Below, in pieces: positions 51,417 through 62,564 of a DNA stretch of 64,000 bases. The stretch comes from Aureicoccus marinus (GTDB taxonomy: Bacteria > Bacteroidota > Bacteroidia > Flavobacteriales > Flavobacteriaceae), in contig NZ_MQVX01000001.1 of the NCBI RefSeq assembly GCF_002954325.1, forward strand, positions 2,586,768-2,650,767. The letters run 5' to 3'. Numbering within the stretch: position 1 is the stretch's first letter; each line of letters opens with the position of its first letter. The translations under genes were made by a program, and so were the position numbers. The notes under the pieces were generated by a model. That model saw only the letters and a program-made list of their open reading frames with translations, had not been told where the DNA came from and did no database searches.

Positions 51417-52226
51417 ATGAATGGCAAAAAGATATTGTTTGTATCTTCTGAACTAGTCCCTTACCTGCCCGAGAACCAAGTTTCCTTAATGTCTTACGAA
51501 GCCCCTAGAATGGTGAACAGCAATGGTGGGCAGATTCGTATTTTTATGCCGCGCTACGGGAATATCAACGAGCGCCGCCACCAATTGCACGAGGTTATCC
51601 GCTTGTCCGGAATGAACCTGGTGATCAATGACATGGACATGCCTCTGATTATCAAGGTGGCTTCTATCCCTCGCGAACGCATTCAGGTCTACTTCATCGA
51701 CAATGAGGAGTACTTTAAAAGAAAGTCTACCTTTTTCGACAAGGACGGTAACTTGCACGAAGACAATGACGAACGTGCGATCTTCTTTGCTAAAGGCGTG
51801 GTAGAGACTGTGAAAAAACTCAACTGGTCACCCGACATTATTCATGTTCACGGCTGGCTGGCCTCTTTGGTGCCTTTGTACCTAAGAGAATTTTACAAAG
51901 ACGAACTCTTGTTTGCTGACAGCAAGATCGTCACCTCTGTATACGACAAAGGATTTGATGGGGAGCTGAGTTCTACCGCCCTAGAAAAAATAACCTATGA
52001 CGGTATTTCGGAGGAGCATATCAGCGAACTAAAAAGCCCCGACTATAATAATTTGTTAAAGGTAGCTGTCAGGTATTCTGATGCGGTTATTTTAGCCAGC
52101 GAGCAAGTGCCTGAGCCGGTTTCGGACTTTGCAAAGTCCCTAGACAAACCTGTTCTACCTTTTGTGTCTTTTCAGGAGACCGAAGAAGCCTACGCTCAGT
52201 TTTACGAAACAGAAGTATTAAAGTAG
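51417..52226 (+). CDS. Glycogen/starch synthase-like protein, catalytic N-domain only
   Basis: A 269-residue protein matching the N-terminal GT5 domain of glycogen synthase: KKILFVSSELVPYLPENQVS, IRIFMPRYGNINER and DIIHVHGWLASLVPLYL. The C-terminal GT-B half, which binds most of the ADP-glucose, is missing, as in related flavobacterial proteins found beside panC. Whether it is catalytic is uncertain; a regulatory role is possible. The start is fixed by the promoter. Four bases before the DUF4270 gene. Confidence 0.82.
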   Translation: MNGKKILFVSSELVPYLPENQVSLMSYEAPRMVNSNGGQIRIFMPRYGNINERRHQLHEVIRLSGMNLVINDMDMPLIIKVASIPRERIQVYFIDNEEYFKRKSTFFDKDGNLHEDNDERAIFFAKGVVETVKKLNWSPDIIHVHGWLASLVPLYLREFYKDELLFADSKIVTSVYDKGFDGELSSTALEKITYDGISEEHISELKSPDYNNLLKVAVRYSDAVILASEQVPEPVSDFAKSLDKPVLPFVSFQETEEAYAQFYETEVLK

Positions 52227-52230
52227 TCTC

Positions 52231-54090
52231 ATGCAGCGCTTATCGGGTCTAAAGCAACTGTCGCTTTTATTATTCAGTATTTTATTGATGTTCTCTTCTT
52301 GTAAAGAGGACCTTGTTACCATTGGTGAAGGTGTCATTGGAGGTGAACCTTTTAACACCGACAAAGCGGTGTATCAAGTGAGTTTGACCAACAACAAACT
52401 CACCACGGTTCAAACCAATCGCTTACCCCTCTACCAGTTGGGGAACTTCACGGATCCGATCTACGGGACTACCCGTGCGCGTATTGTAACCCAAGTTCAA
52501 ATCCCCGCAAGCGATCCAACTTTTGGAGACTTGCCCCAGGCAACAGAAGTGCTGATGGACAACAGCGGTATTTTGGATACTTTGCCAGAGAACGAAGAAG
52601 TTACCGCCGTTTTTCTTTATCTGCCATTTCAAACCGAGCCGGGTAGCGGAGATACAGACAACGATGGGGTTCAGAATGATTTTGACGTTGATCCGACCAG
52701 TGCCGATAGTGATTCTGATGGCGATGGTTTAACGGATGGAGAAGAACGTGTTCGAGGTACAGATCCGCTGAATCCGGATACGGATGGAGATGGTATTATT
52801 GATGCTGATGACGAAGAGACGATTGCGAACAATTTTGCCCGTAGTTTTTCATTAGACAGTATTTACGGTCAACGCGATATGCCTTTCCGGGTAAGAGTAG
52901 AAGAAAACACCTTCTTCCTGAGAGATTTGGATCCAAACAACAATTTTGAGGAAGACCAGACCTATTTTTCTGATTTGGATCTAACCGCCTTTGCCGGGCA
53001 GGTTCTCTTTGATGGAGAACTCGAAATCAGTGCAGAACAAATTGTCTTTTTTCAGGAAGACGCAGAAGACACCGAAGATATTGACGAGTCTACCCTCCTT
53101 GACAATACGCGTACTTTAGCTCCTGGTCTCCGCATTCCATTAGATGCCGATTTCTTCCAGCAAAATCTATTGGATCAGGAAGGGCAGCCCTCCTTGCTGA
53201 GTCAGTCGAACTTCCGCGATTTCTTCAGAGGCCTACAGATCAGTATTGACGCCTCTAATGACATCATGTTGCTTTTCGATCTTACTGAGGCCAACATCAC
53301 GGTGGAGTACCAGTACGACGACATCAACAACAACGGAACGACGGAGGACACCACAGACGATTTTGTCGAGAAAGACGAGAGAACCTATACCCTCAACCTC
53401 TTGACGGGTAATATTCTGGGAATTGGAGGTAACGCCGTTAATCAATATACTTCTGAGAATTTTCCGGCCGATATTGAAAGTACTATTGCCACAGGAACAG
53501 ACGATTCTCGTTTGTTTTTAAAAGGTGGCGCAGGGACATTTGCAGAAATTCAACTCTTCGGAGACGAGGCGACTTCTGAGGCCACCATCGAAGAAATACG
53601 AGCCAACAATTGGGTGATCAATGAGGCCAACCTGATCTTTTATGTAGATCGCGACCGCCTAACCTCTGTCGGAGGCACTGTTGAACCGCCTCGATTGTAT
53701 TTGTACAATGCCGAAACCAATCAGCCTTTGTACAACATCATTACCGAATTGACTTTTACCGACACTCCTTTAGGACGTTTTCAGAACTACGGGGGCATCT
53801 TAGAAGAAGAGGGTGGAACAGGTTTACGTTACAATGTGCGAATTACGGAGCACTTGAATAACATTATTGTTCGCGATTCAGCCAATGTACCGCTGCGGGT
53901 AGTTTTGTCTGCGGATATTCTGAATGTGGCCACCCGAGAAGCCAATGAGGCAGGGGCTACGGAACAAGTGGATATTCCGATCATGACGACCATTACTCCG
54001 CTTGGGACAGTACTTATCGGACCCAATCCAGAGGCGGCTTTGGAGGACAAGCGCCTTCAATTGCAGCTCTTCTATACCGAAGCGAACTAG
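52231..54090 (+). CDS. DUF4270 lipoprotein with inserted calcium-binding repeats
   Basis: A 619-residue lipoprotein (lipobox LMFSSCKED). DUF4270 is recognised from the N-terminal LGNFTDPIYGTTRARIVTQV and C-terminal VNYG-like RFQNYGGILEEEGG. At residues about 141-195 is an insert of thrombospondin type 3-like aspartate repeats (DTDNDGVQNDFD; DSDGDGLTDGEE; DTDGDGIIDADD), expected to bind calcium. Function unknown; likely outer-surface and co-transcribed with the glycogen synthase-like gene. Confidence 0.83.
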   Translation: MQRLSGLKQLSLLLFSILLMFSSCKEDLVTIGEGVIGGEPFNTDKAVYQVSLTNNKLTTVQTNRLPLYQLGNFTDPIYGTTRARIVTQVQIPASDPTFGDLPQATEVLMDNSGILDTLPENEEVTAVFLYLPFQTEPGSGDTDNDGVQNDFDVDPTSADSDSDGDGLTDGEERVRGTDPLNPDTDGDGIIDADDEETIANNFARSFSLDSIYGQRDMPFRVRVEENTFFLRDLDPNNNFEEDQTYFSDLDLTAFAGQVLFDGELEISAEQIVFFQEDAEDTEDIDESTLLDNTRTLAPGLRIPLDADFFQQNLLDQEGQPSLLSQSNFRDFFRGLQISIDASNDIMLLFDLTEANITVEYQYDDINNNGTTEDTTDDFVEKDERTYTLNLLTGNILGIGGNAVNQYTSENFPADIESTIATGTDDSRLFLKGGAGTFAEIQLFGDEATSEATIEEIRANNWVINEANLIFYVDRDRLTSVGGTVEPPRLYLYNAETNQPLYNIITELTFTDTPLGRFQNYGGILEEEGGTGLRYNVRITEHLNNIIVRDSANVPLRVVLSADILNVATREANEAGATEQVDIPIMTTITPLGTVLIGPNPEAALEDKRLQLQLFYTEAN

Positions 54091-54213
54091 GTTTTCTTAG
54101 CAAGAGAATATTAAAACTTCCTTTTTCGGCGTTAATCCTCTGACTAAGTACAAATTGTTTCAAAGGAATCGTTTATTTTACGGTTTATTTCGGCAACCTA
54201 AAGCAGAAAGATC

Positions 54214-56061
54214 ATGTGTGGAATCGTAGGTTATATCGGCCCAAGAGAGGCCTATCCTATTTTGATAAAAGGACTGCAAAGACTCGAATACAGGGGTTAC
54301 GATAGTGCGGGAGTAATGCTCTACGACGGAGGGCAAATCCACCTTTCCAAAACCAAAGGCAAAGTAGAAGACCTCAAAAAGAGGGCAGAACAAGAAATTC
54401 CTACGGCAGGAAACCTCGGTCTTGGGCACACCCGATGGGCGACACACGGGGTTCCAAACGACGTGAATGCTCACCCGCAAGTTTCTAATTCCGGAGATTT
54501 AGTAATAATCCACAACGGTATTATCGAAAACTATGGAGCCATTAAAAAGGCACTTCAGGATCGAGGGTATACCTTTCAATCGGATACCGATACCGAGGTG
54601 CTCGTCAACCTCATTGAAGAAGTCAAGAAGAGCGAAGGAGTAAAGCTGGGCAAGGCGGTACAAATCGCCTTGAATCAGGTTTATGGAGCCTATGCCATCG
54701 CCGTTTTTGACCGGAACAAACCGAACGAAATTGTGGTGGCTAAGCTCGGAAGTCCTTTGGCCATTGGCCTGGGAGAAGACGAGTTTTTTGTCGCCTCTGA
54801 CGCTTCCCCTTTTATAGAATATACCAACAACGCCATCTACCTCGACGACGGGGAAGTAGCCATTATCCGTCCAGGCAAGGAGATAAAACTGCGCAAGGTA
54901 GAGGGGGATACGGTGGTGTACCCCAACATCATGGAGTTGCAGATGAGCCTGGAAGAAATTGAAAAAGGAGGCTACGATCACTTTATGCTCAAAGAGATTT
55001 ATGAGCAGCCCCGGGCCATTCAAGACACCTACCGTGGACGCTTACTGGCGGATCAAGGTCTGGTGCGTATGGCGGGAATTGATAACCACCTCGAAAAATT
55101 TACCAATGCTGACCGTATTATCATTGTCGCGTGCGGAACTTCCTGGCATGCCGGCTTGGTAGCGGAGTATATTTTTGAAGATTTAGCGCGTATACCAGTG
55201 GAAGTGGAGTACGCTTCTGAATTCCGTTACCGCAATCCGGTGATCACCCCAAATGATGTGGTTATTGCCATTTCTCAATCCGGGGAAACCGCCGATACGC
55301 TTGCAGCCATCAAATTGGCGAAAGAAAAAGGTGCCTTCGTTTTTGGTGTTTGTAATGTTGTAGGTTCTTCAATTGCGAGAGAAACCCATGCAGGGGCTTA
55401 CACCCACGCAGGGCCTGAAATTGGAGTGGCTTCTACCAAGGCCTTTACCACCCAGATTACGGTATTGACGTTGATCGCTTTAAAGTTGGCGAAAGAGAAA
55501 GGGGTATTTTCTGAATCTGAGTTCCATGAAATGTTGACTCAACTCGAAGGTGTCCCAGCTAAAGTAGAGCGAGCTTTGCAGTCGAATGACTTGATTGAAG
55601 CCATTGCCGAGGTCTACAAAGATTCGACCAACTGTCTTTATTTGGGGCGCGGATACAACTTCCCTGTTGCTTTAGAGGGGGCCCTTAAGTTAAAGGAAAT
55701 CAGCTATATACACGCAGAAGGCTATCCGGCTGCCGAGATGAAGCACGGGCCAATTGCCTTGATTGACGAAATGATGCCGGTGGTTGTGATTGCCACTCGC
55801 AAAGGGCATTACGAAAAGGTGGTCAGTAATATTCAAGAGATCAAATCCAGACAAGGGAAGATCATTGCCGTGGTCTTTGAAGGAGATGAATCGGTTAAGG
55901 AATTGGCCGACCATGTCGTCGAAGTTCCGGCTACTTCTGAACCGCTTTCGCCGTTGGTTACCACTATTCCTTTGCAGTTGCTTTCTTACCACATCGCCTT
56001 AATGAGAGGATGTAATGTGGATCAGCCGAGGAACCTCGCAAAATCAGTAACAGTAGAATAA
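54214..56061 (+). CDS. glmS: Glucosamine-6-phosphate synthase (isomerizing)
   Basis: A 615-residue enzyme making glucosamine 6-phosphate from fructose 6-phosphate and glutamine for cell-wall sugars. The N-terminal nucleophile Cys follows Met (CGIVGYIGPREAYPILIKGL). Two SIS domains carry AISQSGETADTLAAIKLAKE and the terminal PRNLAKSVTVE. Preceded by 123 bases without a recognisable riboswitch. Confidence 0.97.
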   Translation: MCGIVGYIGPREAYPILIKGLQRLEYRGYDSAGVMLYDGGQIHLSKTKGKVEDLKKRAEQEIPTAGNLGLGHTRWATHGVPNDVNAHPQVSNSGDLVIIHNGIIENYGAIKKALQDRGYTFQSDTDTEVLVNLIEEVKKSEGVKLGKAVQIALNQVYGAYAIAVFDRNKPNEIVVAKLGSPLAIGLGEDEFFVASDASPFIEYTNNAIYLDDGEVAIIRPGKEIKLRKVEGDTVVYPNIMELQMSLEEIEKGGYDHFMLKEIYEQPRAIQDTYRGRLLADQGLVRMAGIDNHLEKFTNADRIIIVACGTSWHAGLVAEYIFEDLARIPVEVEYASEFRYRNPVITPNDVVIAISQSGETADTLAAIKLAKEKGAFVFGVCNVVGSSIARETHAGAYTHAGPEIGVASTKAFTTQITVLTLIALKLAKEKGVFSESEFHEMLTQLEGVPAKVERALQSNDLIEAIAEVYKDSTNCLYLGRGYNFPVALEGALKLKEISYIHAEGYPAAEMKHGPIALIDEMMPVVVIATRKGHYEKVVSNIQEIKSRQGKIIAVVFEGDESVKELADHVVEVPATSEPLSPLVTTIPLQLLSYHIALMRGCNVDQPRNLAKSVTVE

Positions 56062-56128
56062 TCTCAATAATCGTATAAGAATTTTTTGATTTTCTGCGTT
56101 TTATAACGCGGGGATTATAAAAAATTTA

Positions 56129-56140
56129 TATGCATGCATA
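56129..56140. promoter_or_regulatory. 12-bp palindrome shared with the 3.2-kb divergent promoter
   Basis: TATGCATGCATA is self-complementary and identical to bases 3171-3182. It lies 100 bases upstream of the receptor gene at 56240, in an AT-rich promoter region. Confidence 0.4.
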
Positions 56141-56239
56141 GTATTTTTTGATTTTTACCATGCTATGCTGTGAAATTTTGGTATCTTACCCGCACTGATT
56201 AACACCGATTTAATACTTACTTAACAAAGAAAAGTCATC

Positions 56240-58993
56240 ATGAAAAATTTCTTTATGGTCCTGTTTGTACTAGCAGGCTGGACTAGCGCCTTCGGGCAAA
56301 CTACCGTACGCGGGAAGGTAGTAGACGCCAACAACGAGCCCATTCCCGGTGCAAACGTCGTTATTGTCGGGAAGGCCGAAGGAGCCGTAGCCGATTTCGA
56401 TGGAAATTTTGTGCTACAGACAGAAGAAACTCCACCGTTCACTGTGCGTGTCACCAGCATTGGTTTCACCGACAAGACGGTAGAAATTACTCAAAGCATT
56501 CAGGAAATTACTGTTGTTTTGGAGGAGGCTTCAACAGCACTTGACGAGATTGTGATCTCGGCTTCTAGAACTCCGGAAAGAGTTTTCGAGTCGCCTGTAT
56601 CTGTAGAGCGATTTGGACTAAAAGAGATCAGAAACACCACAGCGCCCTCTTTTTACGACGGTCTTCAAAACTTGAAAGGAGTTGACATCAACACCAACAG
56701 TTTGACTTTCCAGTCGGTAAACACAAGAGGTTTTGCCACTTTCGCCAACGTGCGTTTTATGCAGTTGACTGATGGGATGGATAACACCGCTCCTGGTCTG
56801 AACTTCGTACTGGGTAACCTGGTAGGTATGTCGGAACTCGATGTACAAAGTGTTGAAATTCTTCCTGGTGCTTCTTCCGCACTTTATGGTGCAGGCGCCT
56901 TTAACGGTATCTTGTTCATGCGCTCCAAAAGCCCATTCGATTTCCAAGGGCTAAGCGCTTACGTAAAAACAGGAATTACTTCTCAAGAAGCTGCAGGTGA
57001 CAACACCTATTATGATTTTGGTATTCGTGCTGCTCACGCATTCAGCGACAAGTTTGCTGTGAAAGCGAACATCTCTTACCTGCGTGGTGAGGATTGGCAC
57101 GCCAACCAAACCATTGACTTGAATAACCCAGGTGCGGGTCGTGAGAATCCAAACTACGATGGGCTTAACGTTTATGGTGATGAAGTTGCAACAACTTTGA
57201 ACTTCGACTTGCTAGCCGGATTGCCTTCAGGAACTTTAGGCGCTGCTGTTGTTAGCCGTACAGGTTATGATGAAGCAGATTTGGCGAACTACAACGCTGA
57301 AAGTTTAAAAACTGACTTTGCTGTTCACTACCGTCCTTTCGGAGATGACTTGGAATTGATCTACAACGGTCGTATTGGACGTGGTACAACGATCTATCAA
57401 GGGGCTAACCGATACGCAGTAACTGGTTTCAGCTTGCAACAGCATAAAATTGAGTTGAAGAACGATAACTTCTTCATTCGTGCATACCAAGTTTCTGAGG
57501 ATTCAGGTAACGCTTACGATACGCGATTCGCAGCGATTAACGTAAACCGCCGCTGGAAAGGTGATGTTGCTTGGTTTACTGATTACGCCACAGCTTTTAT
57601 TGGAGCCCGACTCGGTGTAGGAACAGGTGTTCAATTATCTGAAGATCAAGCTCATGCTGCTGCTCGTGGTTTTGCAGACCAAGGACGCTTAGTCCCAGGA
57701 ACCTCTCAGTTCCAGCAAGTTTTTAATGATGTTATCTCTGATGGAGACTTGACTACTGGAGCAAAATTCATCGATAAAACCAAGTTCCGTCACATCAACG
57801 GTAACTACAATTTAGCTCACCTGATTGACGATTGGGCTGATCTGCAAATTGGAGGATCCTACAGAGAATACGAATTGAATTCTGCAGGAACGATTTTTAC
57901 CGATTTTGATGGACCAATCCGTTACAACGAATACGGTGCGTATGCTCAGTTGCAAAAGAAATTTGTTGACGATCGTTTGAAGTTGACGGCTTCTGCACGT
58001 TATGACAAAAATGAATTCTTCGACGGATTTGTTTCTCCTCGTCTTTCTCTTGGATACACCCTTGGAGAGAAGAGAAACCACAACATCCGTGCTTCCGTAC
58101 AGCAAGGTTTCCGCAACCCAACTACTCAGGATTTGTTTATCGGATTGAATGCTGGTGCTGCTATTTTGGTTGGATCCGCTCCGACCAACTTGGATCGTGA
58201 TGTAAGAACATTTGATGTTAGTGCTGGAGGGCAAGCCTTTACAGGATCACCTACCGTGCAGATAACTGGACGTTCAGCTTACGAAAATGCCTTCACCTTG
58301 GCTTCTGTAAGTGCTGGAGCTCCAGCAGCGGCTAACCCTGGATTGGTTCAACCTGAAGAAATCACAGCTTACGAAGTAGGTTACCGTGCACAAATCAACA
58401 GAAAGATAAGTGTCGATTTGAGTGGTTACTTCAACAGCTACAGCAATTTCATCGCCAACGTAACGACATTGGTTCCATTTTACGGACAAGTAGGGGATAA
58501 CAGCCTTTCCTTATTGGCTTTGCAAAACGGTGATTTCCAGGCCTACCAAGCGTACACCAACTCCACCGTTGATATCAACTCTTATGGTGCTTCTTTGGGT
58601 ATTGACGCTAACATTGGAGGATTTGATGTTGGAGGTAGCTATACGTACACCAAGTTGGATTACGATGAAGCAGCAAATCCTGATTTACGTACCAACTTCA
58701 ACACCCCTGAACACAAGTTTAAGTTGAGTCTTGGTAAAACGGATCTATTCAAAAACTTTGGATTTGGAATCAACTACCGCTGGAGTGATGACTTTTTCTG
58801 GGAAGCCTCTTTTGCCGATGGAGAAGTTCCTTCATTCTCTGTATTAGATGCTCAGATCAACTTCCAGGCACCAAAAATAAAATCTGTTTTCAAGGCAGGT
58901 GGCTCTAACCTACTTGGTGAGGAGTACTTCACCGCTGTAGGTACCGGTAACATCGGTTCTATCTACTATGTGTCTTGGACAATTAACCCATAA
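56240..58993 (+). CDS. TonB-dependent outer-membrane receptor
   Basis: A 917-residue receptor with signal peptide (to TSAFGQ), carboxypeptidase-regulatory domain (VVDANNEPIPGANVVIVGKA) and a plug with SVNTRGFATFANVRFMQLTD and EILPGASSALYGAGAFNGIL. The barrel ends NIGSIYYVSWTINP. No SusD-like partner is adjacent, so it is not a classical polysaccharide locus; the ligand is unknown. Codons resemble those of atpD, suggesting abundant expression. It ends before a strong terminator. Confidence 0.9.
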   Translation: MKNFFMVLFVLAGWTSAFGQTTVRGKVVDANNEPIPGANVVIVGKAEGAVADFDGNFVLQTEETPPFTVRVTSIGFTDKTVEITQSIQEITVVLEEASTALDEIVISASRTPERVFESPVSVERFGLKEIRNTTAPSFYDGLQNLKGVDINTNSLTFQSVNTRGFATFANVRFMQLTDGMDNTAPGLNFVLGNLVGMSELDVQSVEILPGASSALYGAGAFNGILFMRSKSPFDFQGLSAYVKTGITSQEAAGDNTYYDFGIRAAHAFSDKFAVKANISYLRGEDWHANQTIDLNNPGAGRENPNYDGLNVYGDEVATTLNFDLLAGLPSGTLGAAVVSRTGYDEADLANYNAESLKTDFAVHYRPFGDDLELIYNGRIGRGTTIYQGANRYAVTGFSLQQHKIELKNDNFFIRAYQVSEDSGNAYDTRFAAINVNRRWKGDVAWFTDYATAFIGARLGVGTGVQLSEDQAHAAARGFADQGRLVPGTSQFQQVFNDVISDGDLTTGAKFIDKTKFRHINGNYNLAHLIDDWADLQIGGSYREYELNSAGTIFTDFDGPIRYNEYGAYAQLQKKFVDDRLKLTASARYDKNEFFDGFVSPRLSLGYTLGEKRNHNIRASVQQGFRNPTTQDLFIGLNAGAAILVGSAPTNLDRDVRTFDVSAGGQAFTGSPTVQITGRSAYENAFTLASVSAGAPAAANPGLVQPEEITAYEVGYRAQINRKISVDLSGYFNSYSNFIANVTTLVPFYGQVGDNSLSLLALQNGDFQAYQAYTNSTVDINSYGASLGIDANIGGFDVGGSYTYTKLDYDEAANPDLRTNFNTPEHKFKLSLGKTDLFKNFGFGINYRWSDDFFWEASFADGEVPSFSVLDAQINFQAPKIKSVFKAGGSNLLGEEYFTAVGTGNIGSIYYVSWTINP

Positions 58994-59017
58994 TAATTGG
59001 GATAGAATAAAGGAGAG

Positions 59018-59048
59018 AAAGGAGGCTGATTTTCAGCCTCCTTTTTTT
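59018..59048 (+). terminator. Terminator after the receptor gene
   Basis: AAAGGAGGCTG and CAGCCTCCTTT form an 11-bp perfect stem with loop ATTTT, followed by T residues. Confidence 0.92.
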
Positions 59049-59080
59049 GTATAGAATTCTTTCCAGAGCTTTCTTATTGA

Positions 59081-60679
<1,599 letters not shown>

Positions 60680-60693
60680 ACAAGCTGCTGAAT

Positions 60694-60972
60694 ATGCATT
60701 TAGAAATTGTATCACCAGAGGCCACCTTGTTTTCAGGAGACGTCGTTTCAGTAACGGTTCCTGGATTGATGGGTGAGTTCCAGATGTTAGAAAATCACGC
60801 TCCTATCGTATCACTATTGACCGAGGGAGATGTCAAAATCCAAGGCGATATTTGTATCGAAGAGGAATTTGAGGACCGTTTTACTTCAGGAGCTCAAGGC
60901 CAAAAGGTGTTGAAAATCAGAAGCGGCACTTTGGAACTGAAGGACAACCGTATTGTCCTCCTGGCCGACTGA
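60694..60972 (+). CDS. atpC: F1 ATP synthase epsilon subunit
   Basis: A 92-residue protein representing the N-terminal beta-sandwich of epsilon (LEIVSPEATLFSGDVVSVTV; GEFQMLENHAPIVSLL). The C-terminal helical hairpin used for inhibition in many bacteria is absent, as usual for the short form in this phylum. Fourteen bases after atpD. Confidence 0.94.
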   Translation: MHLEIVSPEATLFSGDVVSVTVPGLMGEFQMLENHAPIVSLLTEGDVKIQGDICIEEEFEDRFTSGAQGQKVLKIRSGTLELKDNRIVLLAD

Positions 60973-60995
60973 TACAGGCAATATACGACCCATAG

Positions 60996-61022
60996 AACCC
61001 GGCCCAAGGCCGGGTTTTTTTG
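60996..61022 (+). terminator. Terminator after atpC
   Basis: AACCCGGCC and GGCCGGGTT form a 9-bp perfect stem with a three-base loop and a long T tract. Confidence 0.92.
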
Positions 61023-61029
61023 TTAAGGA

Positions 61030-62152
61030 ATGAAAAAAACACCGAAGAAACTCAGCCAAAGACTGGAAGAGCGCCGTTCCCGTGGAGGAATGCGCACGCT
61101 CTCCTTGCAGGGAGAGTTGGTGGATTTTTCGTCCAACGATTATTTGGGTTTTGCTACGGATCCACCCCCCTCGCGATGAAAGAGCCCAATGGGCATTGGG
61201 GAGCTACCGGGTCTCGTTTATTGACGGGGCACCACCGGGCCTATGAAGAGCTGGAGAAGAGCCTGGCGCAATTTTACAGAGCTTCGGAGGCCTTGGTCTT
61301 CAATTCGGGTTATGACGCCAATATGGGGCTGTTATCGGCCCTCCCACAAAAAGGGGATTTGGTCTTGTACGATCAGTTATCGCATACCAGTATCCGGGAA
61401 GGACTTCGGCTAAGCGAGGCCAAGACCTTTAAGTTCCCCCATAACGATTTGCAGGCCTTAGAGGAGTTGGCCAAGCGTTGGAAGGATAAAGTAGAGGGGG
61501 ATCGTTACCTGGTTACCGAGTCCGTCTTTTCGATGGATGGAGACAGCCCGGATCTCAAAGCCATGGCTCGCTGGTGCGAAAAGAACAATTTTTACTGGAT
61601 CCTGGACGAGGCCCATGGAACCTTTGCTGGACAAGGGCGGGGTATGGCCGTAGAATGGGGTATTGAAGAGTTTGTGTTCGCTCGCCTGGTCACCTTTGGA
61701 AAGGCGATAGGGGGTCACGGAGCTTGTGTTTTGGGATCGGAGGAGTTGAAGGACTACTTGATCAATTTTGCCCGCCCACTGATTTATACAACTGCTTTGC
61801 CTCCGGGACAATTGCGTTTTTTAGAAGCCATTCACCAAGTTCGGGAAGGGCAAGAAGGAGAAGAAAGAGCCAAAACCCTGGCGGACCGAATTTCTTATTT
61901 CAGAGAGGGGGTTCATCAGAGGCACTTAGATTCCCTGGTGTCAACAAATGCGAGCCCAATTCAATGGGTCAGTACCCCAGGAGAAGATGCTATTTTGGCT
62001 TGGCAGAAAGATATCGGGTGGAGGGTTTTGACATTCGAGCGATCAGACCTCCTACGGTGCCTCAAGGAGGAGAACGCCTGCGAATATGCCTGCACGCCTT
62101 CAATACGGAAGAGCAAATCGATCAAATCCTCAGTATACTTGTAGAAGCATAG
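61030..62152 (+). CDS. bioF: 8-amino-7-oxononanoate synthase, two frameshifts
   Basis: A PLP enzyme for the first committed step of the biotin rings. ATG 61030 opens MKKTPKKLSQRLEERRSRGG and VDFSSNDYLGF. The frame then breaks at six C (61165-61170); a seventh restores LAMKEPNGHWGATGSRLLTG. The central part carries DEAHGTFAGQG and the PLP lysine in TFGKAIGGHGAC. A second break lies at AAA 62008-62010; one more A restores RYRVEGFDIRAIRPPTVPQG and RLRICLHAF. Repaired length is about 374 residues, normal for BioF. 2-Amino-3-ketobutyrate ligase is a sister family, but the adjacent bioD favours BioF. Confidence 0.85.
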
Positions 62153-62156
62153 CGCC

Positions 62157-62564
62157 ATGAGTAAGAACAGAAAAGTAGTTCAGTCCTTTGATTTTGGGAG
62201 TGAAGCCCAAGTCTTAAAATCCCGATTGGAGTCCGAAGGCATCGAGGTCTTTTTGAGGGATGAAGCTATTTTGGCAAATGATCCTTTTATTAGCGAGGCG
62301 ATCGGTGGAGTCAAGCTCGAGGTCTATGAAGCGGATTACGAAAGGGCCAAGAGCATCTGGGATGAACTGAGAATCTACGCCACCGATGAAGAGGGTCGTC
62401 CGCTACAATGCCCCAACTGCGGGGCTTGCAAGTACGAGGCCGTCTACCTCGAAAAATCTTGGTTTTACAGACTTTTTCCTTTTTTCCAAGACCCCGTTTA
62501 CGAATGCCAACAATGTGGAACCAGAAGCCGCAATCCCCAACCCAAAGCCGACGATGATGAATAA
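62157..62564 (+). CDS. DUF2007 protein with zinc ribbon
   Basis: A 135-residue cytoplasmic protein. The N-terminal part (QSFDFGSEAQVLKSRLESEG) is a DUF2007 signal-transducing-like fold related to PII/ferredoxin-like domains. The C-terminal part has a four-cysteine ribbon (CPNCGACKYEAVYLEK; CQQCGTRSRN). Function unknown. Located between bioF (4-base gap) and bioD (overlap), so it may be expressed with biotin genes by position only. Confidence 0.82.
   Translation: MSKNRKVVQSFDFGSEAQVLKSRLESEGIEVFLRDEAILANDPFISEAIGGVKLEVYEADYERAKSIWDELRIYATDEEGRPLQCPNCGACKYEAVYLEKSWFYRLFPFFQDPVYECQQCGTRSRNPQPKADDDE

Noticed and set aside
54091..54213. Possible glmS ribozyme upstream of glmS
   Set aside because: Only 123 bases are available, no characteristic pairing was recognised, and the element is not typical of this phylum.
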